A DNA stretch of 64,000 nucleotides from 2-01-FULL-33-17 sp964474375 (GTDB lineage Bacteria; Patescibacteriota; Minisyncoccia; Phycocordibacterales; UBA9973), in assembly GCA_964474375.1 (NCBI GenBank), contig CAYYSG010000001.1:62001-126000 (forward strand), written 5' to 3'. The notes beneath the pieces are model-generated. The model did not search any database. It was given only the letters and a program-made list of their open reading frames with translations, and was not told the origin of the DNA. A program made the position numbers and the translations under genes. Of the stretch, positions 63,650 to 64,000 are shown piece by piece (position 1 is the stretch's first letter; every line of letters starts with the position of its first letter).

Positions 63650-64000
63650 ATGAACAACATCATCCGCACATTGACTAAAATCTGGAAAGACAAACGCTTG
63701 CTTAAAAAGATAGCTTTTATAGTATTCGTTATTTTCTTGTTCCGACTTTTGTCTAACATACCTATTCCAGGTGCGGATCCGTTTCGACTAACACAATTCT
63801 TGGATGCGGATTCTTTCCTAGGGGTGTTTAACTTGCTCTCTGGTGGTGGATTGTCATCTCTGTCTATCATAATGCTAGGAGTAGGTCCTTATATTACTGC
63901 TTCTATTATCATGCAACTTCTTTCATTTGTTTCGCCAAAGGTTAAATCAATGTATCAAGAAGAAGGTGACATGGGGCGCAAAAAAGTTCACCAGTATACT
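63650..64000 (+). CDS. secY: Protein translocase subunit SecY (3' end beyond window)
   Basis: Pore subunit of the Sec translocon. Starting at 63650 the frame stays open to the window end (117 codons). It has the N-terminal cytoplasmic helix, LLKKIAFIVFVIFLFRLLSNIPIPG (transmembrane segment 1), a plug/loop region (FNLLSGGGLSSLSIIMLGVGPYITASIIMQLL, typical of SecY TM2) and KSMYQEEGDMGRKK. The rest lies outside the window. Exported and membrane proteins elsewhere in the window would depend on it. Confidence 0.94.
   Translation, partial: MNNIIRTLTKIWKDKRLLKKIAFIVFVIFLFRLLSNIPIPGADPFRLTQFLDADSFLGVFNLLSGGGLSSLSIIMLGVGPYITASIIMQLLSFVSPKVKSMYQEEGDMGRKKVHQYT

Noticed and set aside
1..64000. UGA recoding (Gracilibacteria/Absconditabacteria type)
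   Set aside because: UGA serves as a normal stop (41801, 58091), and conserved genes have no in-frame UGA.
1..64000. Insertion sequences or transposases
   Set aside because: No DDE or HUH transposase motif or IS-like terminal inverted repeats were found in the window.

Overview
The window looks like part of a Patescibacteria (CPR) chromosome, most likely from the Parcubacteria/Paceibacteria side. This is inferred from gene content only; no rRNA gene is present. The main signs are an S10-spc ribosomal cluster with no uL30 between rpsE and rplO, a trigger factor without its PPIase domain, many small or giant CPR-type envelope proteins, no biosynthetic genes, tRNAs without encoded CCA next to a CCA-adding enzyme, and moderate AT richness. 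UGA is used as a stop codon (for example at 41801 and 58091), so the Gracilibacteria-type recoding is excluded.

Layout. 1-6.4 kb is a housekeeping block: nusA (5' end cut), inorganic pyrophosphatase, trigger factor, clpP, RNase Y and HU. 6.4-8.7 kb holds small lineage-specific genes and tRNA-Gly(UCC) and tRNA-Pro(UGG). 8.74-9.7 kb is a repeat-rich non-coding stretch followed by yraN; it carries a perfect parS site at 9101 and seven degenerate parS-like palindromes, some inside yraN, so it is a candidate chromosome-partition (possibly origin-proximal) region. 9.7-17.4 kb holds tRNA-Gly(GCC), tRNA-Arg(UCG), pspC, cca, two related hypothetical genes, exonuclease III, a peptidoglycan-binding surface protein, a Xer recombinase, an unusual S15 and a NYN-domain protein. 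17.4-32.4 kb holds pnp behind a long leader hairpin, a DksA-like protein, comM, a LysM/M23 peptidase, a 1470-residue coiled-coil membrane protein, a UvrD-type helicase and ksgA. 32.4-46.7 kb is rich in exported and membrane proteins: a four-gene exported cluster, a beta-rich secreted protein, an HTTM-DCC fusion, an M50 protease and a Gly/Thr-repeat surface protein. It also contains rplS, rpmB, tRNA-Leu(GAG) and tRNA-His(GUG). 46.8-64 kb is tuf followed by the S10-spc cluster up to a truncated secY.

Two features stand out. First, the ribosomal cluster is split between rplE and rpsN by about 6 kb holding a GH3/NagZ-like gene and five unfamiliar genes, with their own promoters and terminators. 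They include two tandem related SPFH-like membrane proteins and a duplicated terminator-promoter cassette. Second, at least 18 genes have a TATAAT-like -10 box ending only 5-9 nt (most often 6) before the ATG, with no Shine-Dalgarno sequence, which implies widespread leaderless transcription. Tuf, pnp, HU, rpsS and rpsN instead have long, structured leaders. Two leaders, rpsS and rpsN, share an 11-nt motif.
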